NCBI RefSeq assembly: GCF_000024865.1
Contig: NC_013595.1
Coordinates: 5,580,001-5,644,000 of the forward strand
DNA from: Streptosporangium roseum DSM 43021
Lineage (GTDB): Bacteria > Actinomycetota > Actinomycetes > Streptosporangiales > Streptosporangiaceae
Direction of reading: 5' to 3'
Length of the DNA stretch: 64,000 nucleotides
Shown: positions 1 through 8,074 of the stretch, piece by piece
How positions within the stretch are numbered: position 1 is the first letter of the stretch
Layout of the letters: every line of letters starts with the position of its first letter
Notes under the pieces: generated by a model
The model's database searches: none
Told to the model about the DNA's origin: nothing
The model's input: the letters and a program-made list of their open reading frames with translations, nothing else
Translations under genes and position numbers: made by a program

Positions 1-417
1 ATGCTCATGCAGAACCTGGTCCTCGCCGCCCAGAACGACGTGCCCGCCCACGACCTGGGCGCCACCACCTCGATGCTGACCTTCTTCCGCAGCATGGGCG
101 GCGCGGTCGGCGTCAGTGCGCTGGGCGCGGTGCTGGCCAACCGGATCACCACTCTCATGACGGAGAAGCTCGGCCCGATGGCCGCCGGCGGGGGCGGCGA
201 CAGCCACGCCGTACCCGACATCTCCAAACTGCCCGCTCCCGTCGTCCGCGTCATCCAGGACGTGTACGCGACCGCCACCGCCGACCTGTTCCTCATCGGG
301 GTGCCACTCACCGCGCTCGCGCTGGTGGCTGTCCTGTTCATCAAGGAGAAGCCGCTCAACACGCTGTCGGGCGAGGAACGCCTGGCTCAGGAACGCGCCA
401 CGGCCGCCGGTCACTGA
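1..417 (+). CDS. DHA2 (EmrB/QacA) MFS drug exporter, C-terminal end
   Basis: This is the last part of a 14-helix proton-driven multidrug exporter whose 5' portion lies outside the window. The visible 138 residues contain the family's late-helix pattern (LGATTSMLTFFRSMGGAVGVSALG, seen as ATTSMLTFFRSMGG), a loop with glycines, and a last hydrophobic helix (residues about 95-113, LFLIGVPLTALALVAVLFI) followed by a charged cytosolic tail. The start at position 1 is only the first in-frame ATG, so the true start is upstream. A MerR regulator follows in the opposite orientation. Confidence 0.85.
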   Translation: MLMQNLVLAAQNDVPAHDLGATTSMLTFFRSMGGAVGVSALGAVLANRITTLMTEKLGPMAAGGGGDSHAVPDISKLPAPVVRVIQDVYATATADLFLIGVPLTALALVAVLFIKEKPLNTLSGEERLAQERATAAGH

Positions 418-637
418 ACGGCTCCCGACCGCAACTACGCGCAGCTCGACGGCGTCCACGTGAGCAGACCCGGCCTTCCCGGGCGACGGTCACCCGCGAC
501 ACCGACGCCGTCGGCATCACTCCGGCCATCCGAACCGCACCGTGGCCGTGTACCCGCGCGGCCGCCTGTCCGGTGCCCCCGGCAACATGGTTTCCTTCCG
601 TGGCCATGCCGTTTCCTGTGGTGGGCGTGACTCGGCC

Positions 638-1321
638 TCAGGGTTCGCGGGCGCGGAGGTAGGCGTCCAGGTCGGCGGCGCCCTGGAGCATGGCGCGGCC
701 CCGGGCGGACAGGCGGGCCTGCCAGTCGCGCAGGGTCGACTCCAGCGGGGCGACGCCTCCGGCGGAGCGGACCTGGGCGATCAGCGGGGCGATCTGCTCC
801 AGCAGGTAGCCGCCCCGCCTGAGCTGGTGGGCCAGCCGGACGTCCCGTACGTCGGCCGCGCTGTAGACCCGGTAGCCCGTCTGCGGATCGCGGCGCGGCC
901 GGACCAGCCCGGCGTTCTCCCATTTGCGCAGGGTGGCAGTGCGGATGCCGAGCCTCATGGCCAGGGGGCCGATGAACGTGTCGCCGCGCTCCTGCGGCAC
1001 GGGCGCCAGATCGCGGAGCGCGGCTTCGACGGCCTGAAGGGTGCGGCGGTCGTCGAGGAGCCGGCTGTGGCTCTCGTCGATGAGCCGCAGCGCGTCTTCG
1101 GTGGCGGCCCGGTTGACCGCCTGCATGATCGACGTGGCCGCCTGGTGACCGTGCCCGGGCACGAGGGCGAGGAACGCGCGCAGGGCTTGCGCGTGCAGCG
1201 GCGTATAGGTGCGATAGCCGTGGACGGTGCGTTCGGCGGCGGGCAGGATGCCGGCGTCCTCGTAGTTCCTGATCGCCTGGGTGGACAGGCCGTGCTCGCG
1301 CGCCAGGTCCACTGGCCTCAT
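638..1321 (-). CDS. MerR-family transcriptional regulator
   Basis: The 227-aa protein begins with a MerR winged helix (residues about 1-70: RPVDLAREHGLSTQAIRNYEDAG, given here by its key parts LSTQAIRNYE and GYRTYT). A second MerR-like segment follows (TATLRKWENAGLVRP, then GYRVYSAADVRDVRLAHQLRRGG at about 130-175), an arrangement typical of the TioE/TipA-like double-MerR proteins of actinomycetes. It is transcribed divergently from the erythromycin-esterase homologue, which it probably controls. The C-terminal tail lacks obvious metal-binding cysteines, so an organic ligand is more likely than a metal. Confidence 0.9.
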   Translation of the reverse strand: MRPVDLAREHGLSTQAIRNYEDAGILPAAERTVHGYRTYTPLHAQALRAFLALVPGHGHQAATSIMQAVNRAATEDALRLIDESHSRLLDDRRTLQAVEAALRDLAPVPQERGDTFIGPLAMRLGIRTATLRKWENAGLVRPRRDPQTGYRVYSAADVRDVRLAHQLRRGGYLLEQIAPLIAQVRSAGGVAPLESTLRDWQARLSARGRAMLQGAADLDAYLRAREP

Positions 1322-1391
1322 GGGTGCATCACCGATTGAAGGTTAGTCGTGATAAAAGCGGGGATTTCCACGGCAAAGTTTACACCGAATG

Positions 1392-1409
1392 TTCAACGAT
1401 ACCGTTGAA
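1392..1409. promoter_or_regulatory. Palindromic operator at the esterase start
   Basis: TTCAACG and CGTTGAA form a perfect 7-bp inverted repeat separated by ATAC. The site overlaps a possible -10 element (TACCGT, 1400-1405) lying 7 nt before the ATG at 1413, which would fit a leaderless transcript. Its place between the MerR gene and the esterase suggests it is the regulator's binding site. This is inference from position and symmetry. Confidence 0.5.
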
Positions 1410-1412
1410 GGC

Positions 1413-2579
1413 ATGGATATCAAGGACATGGCCCGGCCGTTCGATGGCACGGGCATCTCGGCCTTCCTCCGGTCGCTTCCCGCCAAGCCCCTGCTGCTCG
1501 GCCTGGGCGAGGCCAGGCACTTCGTGGAGGAACTGGGCGACCTGCGCAACGAGATCTTCCGGCATCTGGTCGAGCACGAGGGCTACCGGTCGTTCGCCAT
1601 CGAGAGCGACTGTCTCATGGGCCTCGTGGTCGACGACTACGTCACGACGGGTACGGGCACGCTCGACGACGTCATGGAACGCGGCTTCAGCCACGACTTC
1701 GGCACGTCCCCGGCCAACCGCGACCTCGTACGCTGGATGCGCGCGTACAACGAGGAGCATGACGAAAAGCTCCGGTTCTTCGGCTTCGACGGTCCGCTGG
1801 AGTATTGGGCCGAGAGCCCGCGCCAGGCGCTCACCGCCCTCTACGCCCTCCTCGACGGCCCGCTCCCCTGCACCATGGAAACCCTCGACGCGCTGCTCGG
1901 CCCGGACGGCCGGTGGACGGACGAGGCCACGGTCATGGACCCGTCCCGGTCGATCGGCCAGTCCGCCGACGCCCAGCGGCTGCGGCTGCTCGCCGACGAC
2001 CTGGTGGCACTGCTCGACACTCAGGTGCCGCGGCTGAGCGCGGAGGACAGGGAGCGGGCGGAGCTGTACGGGCGCACCGCCGTCGGCCTGCTCCGCTACC
2101 ACCACTGGATGGCCGACACGTCCCCGGCCCGGATAGCCAAGCTGTCGGGCCTGCGGGACGCGATGATGGCCGCCAACCTGCGTGCCGTCGCCGAGCGCGG
2201 CCCGGCCCTGGTCTTCTCCAGCAACCTCCACCTGCAGCGGAACAAGAGCTTCATGCTGCTCGGCGACCAGCCGCTGGAGTGGTGGAGCGCGGGGGCGATC
2301 ACCGGAGCGCACCTGGGCGACCGGTACGCCTTCCTGGCCTCAGCCCTCGGCACGGTCGGCGACGACACCCCGCCCCCCGACACCGTCGAGGGCATCCTGT
2401 CCACGCTCCCGTGGGACCACTCTCTCATCGACGCCCGCCGCCTGGCCGAGGCCACCACGGAGCCCGCCCAGCGCATCTCCCACGATTTCGCCTATTTCCC
2501 GCTGGACCCGGCCCAGCTCGACATGATCGACGGCGTCGTCTTCCTCAAGCAGGCTGTCAGGCTGAAAAAGCTGGGTTGA
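1413..2579 (+). CDS. Erythromycin esterase family protein
   Basis: The 388-aa protein belongs to the Ere/succinoglycan-biosynthesis esterase family (PF05139). Family landmarks are visible: GEARHFVEELGDLR near residue 35 (the acidic residue and His of the active site), a following AIESD, and a later SNLHLQRNKSF containing the C-terminal His. Some members hydrolyse the macrolactone of erythromycin, but many act on unknown esters, so resistance is not certain. I prefer the ATG at 1413 because a palindrome and a -10-like hexamer sit just upstream. An in-frame ATG at 1389 is the alternative. A strong hairpin follows the stop. Confidence 0.85.
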   Translation: MDIKDMARPFDGTGISAFLRSLPAKPLLLGLGEARHFVEELGDLRNEIFRHLVEHEGYRSFAIESDCLMGLVVDDYVTTGTGTLDDVMERGFSHDFGTSPANRDLVRWMRAYNEEHDEKLRFFGFDGPLEYWAESPRQALTALYALLDGPLPCTMETLDALLGPDGRWTDEATVMDPSRSIGQSADAQRLRLLADDLVALLDTQVPRLSAEDRERAELYGRTAVGLLRYHHWMADTSPARIAKLSGLRDAMMAANLRAVAERGPALVFSSNLHLQRNKSFMLLGDQPLEWWSAGAITGAHLGDRYAFLASALGTVGDDTPPPDTVEGILSTLPWDHSLIDARRLAEATTEPAQRISHDFAYFPLDPAQLDMIDGVVFLKQAVRLKKLG

Positions 2580-2626
2580 CAGGCGCGTGCGTGTCAGGCC
2601 ATGCGTGACACGCACGCGCATCAACC
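2574..2626 (+). terminator. Strong hairpin terminator after the esterase
   Basis: A perfect 14-bp stem (2583-2596 with 2606-2619, arms beginning GCGCGTGC) is extended by GGTTGA/TCAACC outside a short mismatch. It starts at the esterase stop codon and has no U-tract, as is usual in actinomycetes. Confidence 0.75.
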
Positions 2627-2789
2627 ACACCATTGGTGCGGTGGGGCGTCTCGGCCCTGTACCGCTTGATCAGCGCCGGCGCGGTCATCATCGGCGTGTG
2701 TGGTGTTGGGCGAGCCGAACCCCAGCGCCTTCAGAATCTGGACCGGTCTCGACGGTGCCGTATCCGCTTTTTGCCGTTGATGGATGGTG

Positions 2790-2962
2790 TGCGAGCATGG
2801 TCGGCGTTGGCGAGCGCGGAACGAGGAAGCCGGTGTGAATCCGGCGCGGTCCCGCCACTGTGATCGGCGAGCGAATCCCGAATCAGCCACTGCCCGCGTG
2901 CGGGTGGGAAGGCCGGGACGAGTGTTGACCCGAGAGCCAGGAGACTCACGCGGTCGCCTCCT
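2790..2962 (+). promoter_or_regulatory. Cobalamin riboswitch
   Basis: The leader contains the conserved core of the B12 element: GAAGCCGGTGTGAATCCGG and GCGGTCCCGCCACTGTGA (2825-2863), a GGGAAGGCCGGGACGAG block near 2906-2922, and the B12-box GAGCCAGGAGAC at 2934-2945. It precedes an ABC importer, so adenosylcobalamin is expected to shut off expression of that operon. Boundaries are approximate. A GC hairpin at 2971-2989 (TTGGGG/CCCCAA) just downstream may belong to the expression platform. Confidence 0.93.
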
Positions 2963-2999
2963 CAGAGAAATTGGGGCGGATTTCCCCAAGAGAGGAACG

Positions 3000-3065
3000 G
3001 TGATCGCCATGCCGCGCATCTGGCATGAGGGCCTTCGGGATGCCCGCGACACGAGCTTCTTTTGA
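3000..3065 (+). CDS. Possible leader peptide after the riboswitch
   Basis: A 21-codon frame starts at GTG 3000, 4 nt after a good ribosome-binding site (AGAGG, 2991-2995), and ends at TGA 3065. An in-frame ATG lies at 3009. The product would be about 18-21 residues ending in DTSFF. It lies between the riboswitch hairpin and btuF, so the ribosome-binding site nearest the riboswitch belongs to this frame rather than to the transporter. I do not recognise the peptide. It could be a translated leader or chance. Confidence 0.4.
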   Translation: MIAMPRIWHEGLRDARDTSFF

Positions 3066-3126
3066 AGATCCGGCTCCTCGCCCATCCCGCTCATCGGGCT
3101 CAGCCCGTGAGTGAAAGGACCTGTTC

Positions 3127-4122
3127 ATGACGGGCCGACGCTCGCTTCCCTTCCTCTCACTTCTCATACCCGCCTTGCTGGTGGCCGGCTGTGGAACCAC
3201 CGGGCAGCCCACCGCCGGCCCCACGGCCGTCACGAGCCCGGCCGCCACCGGGTTTCCCCTCACCGTGACCAACTGCGGCGTGACCACCACCTTCCAGAAA
3301 CCGCCGCAGCGGGCGGTGACACTCAACCAGCACGTCACCGAGATCATGCTCGCTCTCGGGCTGGAGAAGTCGATGGCCGGGACCGCTTTTCTCGACGACG
3401 AGATCCCTCCCGCCTACGAGAGCGCCTATCGGGGGATCAAGGTGCTCGCCGAGGAGTACCCCTCCTACGAGGCGCTGCTGTCGGCCGAGCCCGACTTCGT
3501 CTACGGCGGATTCACCAGCGCCTTCGACGACAAGGAAGGACGCAGCCGGGCCGTCCTGGCCAAGGCCGGGATCAACTCCCACGTCAACATCGAAGCATGC
3601 CCGACCGGTCCGGTGACCATGACCCAGGTCGAGGACGAGATCCGGACGATCGGCAAGATCTTCGGCGTGTCCGACCGCGCCGAGCAGCAGATCACCACGG
3701 CGCGCGCCGTACTGGACGGCGTCAAGGCCAAGATCGACGGAGCCGAACCGGCCCGGGTGTTCGTCTACGACAGCGGAGACAAGACCGCATTCACCGCGGG
3801 CGGCGCCGGCATCGGCAACGAGATGATCAAACTGGCCGGTGGGACGAACCTGTTCGCCGACCTTCCCAAGTCCTTCGGAGACGTCTCCTTCGAGCAGGTC
3901 GCCGACCGAGCACCCGAGGTCATCGTCATCTACGACTACGGGGACAAGCCCGTGGAGGGCAAGAAGAAGTTCCTGCTCGCCAACCCGGCCCTCAAGGACG
4001 TGCCCGCGATCAAGAACCAGCGGTTCGCGGTGCTGCCGCTGTCGTCCACGGTGCTGGGCGTGCGGGTTCCCGCGGGCGTGGAGGCCCTGGCCCGTCAGAT
4101 CCACCCGGACCGCTTCGCGTGA
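3127..4122 (+). CDS. btuF: Cobalamin (BtuF-type) ABC substrate-binding lipoprotein
   Basis: The 331-aa protein has a lipoprotein signal (lipobox LLVAGC, Cys22), a Thr/Pro linker, and two lobes typical of class III periplasmic binding proteins: PQRAVTLNQHVTEIMLALGL near residue 58 and a C-terminal lobe ending in a Val/Leu-rich strand. It should deliver its ligand to the FecCD-type permease encoded immediately downstream. The cobalamin riboswitch upstream is the main reason to call it a B12 rather than a siderophore protein; the sequence alone would not separate the two. The start has an AAAGGA ribosome-binding site 8 nt upstream. Confidence 0.85.
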   Translation: MTGRRSLPFLSLLIPALLVAGCGTTGQPTAGPTAVTSPAATGFPLTVTNCGVTTTFQKPPQRAVTLNQHVTEIMLALGLEKSMAGTAFLDDEIPPAYESAYRGIKVLAEEYPSYEALLSAEPDFVYGGFTSAFDDKEGRSRAVLAKAGINSHVNIEACPTGPVTMTQVEDEIRTIGKIFGVSDRAEQQITTARAVLDGVKAKIDGAEPARVFVYDSGDKTAFTAGGAGIGNEMIKLAGGTNLFADLPKSFGDVSFEQVADRAPEVIVIYDYGDKPVEGKKKFLLANPALKDVPAIKNQRFAVLPLSSTVLGVRVPAGVEALARQIHPDRFA

Positions 4123-5195
4123 CCCGGACCGCCCCGCCCGGGACGCCGGCCGCCACGACCGCCGGCGTCCGCGGGCGCGTGCCGTACGCGCTGGTCCTGG
4201 CGGTGCTCGCCGTCGCCGTGGTGGCGGCCGCCACAGCCGGGATCGCGGTCGGCTCGGTACGCCTGCCGTTCGGCGAGGTGTGGGCCATCCTGCTGCACCG
4301 GTTGTATGCGCCTCTGGCCGAGCCCACCTGGGCACCGGTCCGGGAGACGATCGTGATGGACGTCCGCGTCCCTCGCATCCTGCTGTGCGGCGTGGTGGGC
4401 GCGGGACTGTCGGTGTGCGGGATGGCCCTGCAGGCACTGGTGCGCAACCCGCTGGCCGACCCGATGCTGCTCGGGGTGTCCTCCGGCGCGACGGTCGGCG
4501 CGGTCGTCGTCATGGTGTTCAACATCTCGCTGCTCGGCGTGTTCTCGCTGCCGCTGGCCGCCTTCGCCGGCGCCTTCGCGGCGCTCGTGCTGGTCTACTT
4601 CCTGGCCCGCACCGGCGGGCGGATGACGACCGTACGGCTGGTGCTGTCCGGGGTCGCCACCGCCGAGGTCCTCTCGGCGGTGGCCAGCTACCTCATCGTC
4701 ACGTCCAACGACCCGCACAAGGCCGACGCGGCGCTACGCTGGATGCTGGGCGGCCTGGCCGGCACCACCTGGGACCTCGTCTGGACCCCCGCCGCGGCGG
4801 TCCTGCTCGGCACCGGCGTACTACTGGGCCTCAGCCGCCCGCTCAACCTGCTGCTGGCCGGAGAGGAGGCAGCCGCCACCCTGGGGCTGAACGTGCACCG
4901 CTTCCGTGGCGCACTGTTCGCGCTGGTCGCCCTGATGATCGGCACGATCGTCGCGGTCAGTGGCTCGATCGGGTTCGTGGGGCTGATGCTGCCGCACGTG
5001 GTGCGCCTGCTGGTCGGCGCCGACCATCGGCGTGCGCTGCCCGCCGCCGCCCTGCTGGGCGCCGCCTTCCTGATCGCCGCCGACCTCGCCGCCCGCAGTG
5101 TGATCGCCCCCGAGGAGATTCCGATCGGCATCCTGACCGCCCTCACCGGAGGGCCCTTCTTCCTGTGGCTCATGCGGCGGAGGGCGGCCCGGTGA
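4119..5195 (+). CDS. btuC: BtuC/FecCD-type ABC permease
   Basis: The 358-aa membrane protein has about ten hydrophobic helices and the family signatures VPRILLCGVVGAGLSVCGMA, NPLADPMLLGVSSGA and GFVGLMLPHVVRLLVG (the cytoplasmic loop that contacts the ATPase), ending in GGPFFLWLMRR. The GTG start overlaps the btuF stop as GTGA, giving translational coupling, and fits the point where homology begins. It forms the transmembrane channel of the importer with BtuD. Confidence 0.9.
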   Translation: MTRTAPPGTPAATTAGVRGRVPYALVLAVLAVAVVAAATAGIAVGSVRLPFGEVWAILLHRLYAPLAEPTWAPVRETIVMDVRVPRILLCGVVGAGLSVCGMALQALVRNPLADPMLLGVSSGATVGAVVVMVFNISLLGVFSLPLAAFAGAFAALVLVYFLARTGGRMTTVRLVLSGVATAEVLSAVASYLIVTSNDPHKADAALRWMLGGLAGTTWDLVWTPAAAVLLGTGVLLGLSRPLNLLLAGEEAAATLGLNVHRFRGALFALVALMIGTIVAVSGSIGFVGLMLPHVVRLLVGADHRRALPAAALLGAAFLIAADLAARSVIAPEEIPIGILTALTGGPFFLWLMRRRAAR

Positions 5196-5986
5196 TCCCG
5201 ATGGACAGACCCGCGGCTCTGCACGTCGAAGGCGTCGGCGTCGTCGTCGGCGGCCGGGCCCTGGTGCGGGAGGTGTCGCTGGAGGTCGCGCCGGGTGAGA
5301 TGGTCGCGCTCGTCGGACCCAACGGCGCCGGCAAGTCGACCCTGCTCCGTACCCTCTACCGGGCGCTGCGCCCCACGTCGGGGCAGGTGACGCTGGACGG
5401 AGAGGACGTCTGGCGGATGACCGGCAGGCGGCTGGCCCGGCGGCTGGCCGCCGTCCTGCAGGAGGCGCCCGGCGAGTTCGAGCTGACCGTGTACGACGTG
5501 GTCGCCATGGGCCGCACCCCCTACAAGCGGGCGTTCCAGGGCGACGATGCCGACGACCGGAGCATCGTCATGAGCGCCCTGGAGGAACTGGACGTCGCCG
5601 ATCTCACCCAGGCCCCCTTCGACCGGCTGTCCGGCGGCGAGAAACAGCGCGTCCTCATCGCCCGCGCGCTGGCCCAGCGAGCCGGGACGATGGTGCTGGA
5701 CGAGCCGACCAACCACCTCGACCTGCGCCATCAGCTCGACGCGCTGCGGCTGGTGCGGCGGCTCGGCGTGACCGCCGTCGTCGCGCTGCACGACCTCAAC
5801 CTGGCGGCGGCGTTCTGCGACCGGATCTGCGTCATGGCCGCCGGCCGCCTGGTCGCCGCGGGCCCGCCCGCCGAGGTGCTCACCGCGTCTTTGCTGGCCG
5901 AGGTCTATCGCGTGGACGCCGAGGTGAACCCTCACCCCCGTACCGGCCTCCCCCAGATCAGCGTGCTGCCGGGCGGTGCCCGATGA
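5192..5986 (+). CDS. btuD: BtuD/FecE-type ABC ATPase
   Basis: The 264-aa ATPase has Walker A GPNGAGKST (residues 42-50), Q-loop around VLQEAP, signature LSGGE (146-150), Walker B MVLDEP (167-172) and switch His in ALHDLN. It powers import through the adjacent permease. The GTG start overlaps the permease stop (GTGA at 5192-5195). An ATG three codons later is an alternative start. Confidence 0.92.
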   Translation: MIPMDRPAALHVEGVGVVVGGRALVREVSLEVAPGEMVALVGPNGAGKSTLLRTLYRALRPTSGQVTLDGEDVWRMTGRRLARRLAAVLQEAPGEFELTVYDVVAMGRTPYKRAFQGDDADDRSIVMSALEELDVADLTQAPFDRLSGGEKQRVLIARALAQRAGTMVLDEPTNHLDLRHQLDALRLVRRLGVTAVVALHDLNLAAAFCDRICVMAAGRLVAAGPPAEVLTASLLAEVYRVDAEVNPHPRTGLPQISVLPGGAR

Positions 5987-6681
5987 TCCGCCCGCGGCCG
6001 GCTCCGCCCGAAGCCGTCGCTGCGGCGTTGGCCGACATCGCCGCTCTGGGACCGTTCTTCGCCATCGCCGCCGGCGAGGCCGACGGTGTGTGGCGACCCG
6101 TCGTGGACGCCTACGCGGAAGGGTTCCCGCACCTGGTGGCGGGCCGGGTGGCCCGGTACGGCACGCCCGAGCACCGCGTCGCCGCCTCCGTCGTCCAGCT
6201 CGGCCACGCCGCCCGGCTGTGGTCCGTCGTGCTGGGCTGTGTCGTCGCGCATGGCGTCGTACCCGACCTCGGGGATCTCCAGCAGCAGGTGGACGGGCCC
6301 GCACTGCGGCTGCCCGCGGCCCGCGGCTGGTACGCGCCTGAAGGCGAGGACCTCGTCCAGGTCGTCTACCGCCTGGTCATGGACGAGCATCTGGCCGCGC
6401 TGGCCGCCGGGTTGCGCGTCAAGGTCGCCTCCGGTCTGCTGCGCGGCAACGCGGGTTCCGCCCTGGCCGAGGCGGCGCGCGCCATCCTGCGAGCCAGACC
6501 CGACCTGCGTAAACCCCTCACCCGGCTCGTCGACCGGCTGCTCGACACCGGAGGTTTACGCGGCACCGGCGAGTTCACCGGGCCGGATCTGGCATTCCGG
6601 CGGCGGAGCTGCTGCCTGTACTACCGCGTCCCGGCCGGCGAGAAATGCGGGGACTGCTCACTGGAACAGACCTCCCGGTAA
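5983..6681 (+). CDS. FhuF-like 2Fe-2S protein in the B12 operon
   Basis: The 232-aa protein ends with a C-C-x10-C-x2-C motif (Cys210, 211, 222, 225), the 2Fe-2S ligand pattern of FhuF-type ferric-siderophore reductases. The middle is helical and resembles the FhuF/IucA-like fold. The ATG overlaps the ATPase stop (ATGA), so it is translated with the importer and lies under the cobalamin riboswitch. FhuF normally reduces Fe(III)-siderophores. Here an electron donor for cobalt reduction of imported corrinoid is a reasonable inference but unproven. Confidence 0.8.
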   Translation: MIRPRPAPPEAVAAALADIAALGPFFAIAAGEADGVWRPVVDAYAEGFPHLVAGRVARYGTPEHRVAASVVQLGHAARLWSVVLGCVVAHGVVPDLGDLQQQVDGPALRLPAARGWYAPEGEDLVQVVYRLVMDEHLAALAAGLRVKVASGLLRGNAGSALAEAARAILRARPDLRKPLTRLVDRLLDTGGLRGTGEFTGPDLAFRRRSCCLYYRVPAGEKCGDCSLEQTSR

Positions 6682-7200
6682 GAGCGTTCACCTCGGTCCC
6701 GGGCTGGGCGAGCGTCTTTACAATGTAGATTAATAACTATCCATGCGCCGGGTTCAACCGTCCCGGACGCGAAGTCTGGAACGCCATGGGACCTCTCCCC
6801 CTGCCCGCTTCTTCATGCTGAAAGCTCTCGGCGGCCCCTCACCTCACCGAGCGCGAACATCTGCACCATCATCCTCACCGGATGGGTTGACAAGGCGGAA
6901 AGGCTACGCGATCTCGGCCTCTCCCCAGCCGACCGTAACGCGGCGGCGACGCCTGATCGCCTTATAGCATCCTCCGGGCAGCCCTCAACGACGGCTCCCC
7001 CTGACCGCAGGTGGCGTGGACCCGTAGACGGGCTGTCGGTAAGACTCGCGTCACCAGGTACACGCGATTGAGTTCACCCAGCTCAACCGGGGGTGTCCGA
7101 GGATCGTTGAGGGATCTTTCGCTGATCGTCGGGTGCGGGTGATCGTGTGCGGCCAGTAGTGATCCGGAGTAGACGCACCGGCCGCCACGCTGGGGTTGCA
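6682..7200. other. Non-coding stretch, nothing assigned
   Basis: About 520 bp between the B12 operon and the first MITE-like element. No frame here has a believable start, family motif or consistent codon bias. It includes an A/T-rich patch near 6716-6745 and no clear terminator hairpin. It may be decayed mobile DNA. Confidence 0.5.
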
Positions 7201-7462
7201 GGCCCTCCGCTCGGGTCCGTGCGATGAGCTCCAAAGTAGGGAGTCGTCCCGGATCGCAGCAGGTGATCGGAGGTTCGTTCCGGGAGCCGGGGGGCAGCCG
7301 GGACGATCGGGGGTGACTCCGACGCTCGCGGTCGTGACAACGCCGTACGGCGTGTTTTCTCAGGTCGCCATGCCCGATAAGTGCTTTATGTCGCCCTGCC
7401 CGGGACCTCTCGGTCACTCACAGCTACTTTACGCCTGGCCGCACGGACCCGAGCGGAGGGCC
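7201..7462 (+). mobile_element. MITE-like element, copy 1
   Basis: A 262-bp segment is bounded by perfect 23-bp terminal inverted repeats (7201-7223 and 7440-7462, outer end GGCCCTCCGC). It has no transposase frame and recurs in opposite orientation at 12333-12594 with high identity throughout. The interior has a CGCCGTACGGCG palindrome. I see no convincing target-site duplication. The inverted repeat carries an in-frame TAA that closes frames reading into the element. It is a non-autonomous element; the mobilising transposase family is not identifiable from the ends alone. Confidence 0.8.
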
Positions 7463-7571
7463 GACTTCAGGGGGGCTGACCGGCTATTCGACCGAAAATG
7501 TCGCGCTAACTCCTCGCCAGGGGCAGCGGGGCGCCAGGAGCGCGTCGGCGCCCCGGGCGAGGTGCCGCGCG

Positions 7572-8045
7572 TCAGACCGAACGGCGTTCTTCTTCGTAGG
7601 TGATGTCGTACTTGCCGGCGATGAGGTTGAGCTGGACCGGGTCGAGCCTTCCGCCGGTGCTGATCTGGCTCCTGGCTTCGATCATGTCCTCGACGAAGCA
7701 TTCCCAGCCGCCTGGGGAGGAGATCTGGAGCACTCGAGGCGGTCGGCCTGCACCGGGACGCAGGGCGTGGGGGACGCCATGGGGAAGCAGGACGAACTGT
7801 CCCCGGGTGACGGTGTGCGTTCGGTCGTCGAAGTCGACGATGAGCTCTCCTTCCAGCACGTAGATGCTCTCATCGGCGATGTGGTGGGTGTGGCGAGGGA
7901 TCTCCTGTGCCACGACCACTTCCAGCAGGGAGAACCGGCCTTCGGTGTCAGTGGTCCTGGCCTTGACCGAGAACGCGGGCGGGATCGGGATGCGGCCCGG
8001 CCGTGCCTGGCCGGCGTCGAGCAGGATGAAGCGGTCTTTGAACAT
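7572..8045 (-). CDS. Cupin-domain protein
   Basis: The 157-aa protein has a single cupin barrel: RHTHHIADESIYVLEGEL (metal-binding His residues and Glu, about residues 52-70) and a second motif around LPHGVPHALRPG. The N-terminus is KDRFILLDAGQA. Cupins of this kind bind a metal and act as small oxygenases, isomerases or ligand sensors; nothing here separates these. It lies 29 bp downstream of and co-oriented with the amidohydrolase, so the two are probably co-transcribed. Confidence 0.85.
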   Translation of the reverse strand: MFKDRFILLDAGQARPGRIPIPPAFSVKARTTDTEGRFSLLEVVVAQEIPRHTHHIADESIYVLEGELIVDFDDRTHTVTRGQFVLLPHGVPHALRPGAGRPPRVLQISSPGGWECFVEDMIEARSQISTGGRLDPVQLNLIAGKYDITYEEERRSV

Positions 8046-8074
8046 GGTGTTCCGATCCGAGGAGTTCGAAGGGA

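Noticed and set aside
3111..4118. Long frame upstream of the btuC-like permease
   Set aside because: It overlaps the whole btuF gene in another frame; permease homology begins at the GTG at 4119, which overlaps the btuF stop.
6860..6990. Possible short gene in 6682-7200
   Set aside because: The frames show no conserved motif and no ribosome-binding site; left as unassigned.
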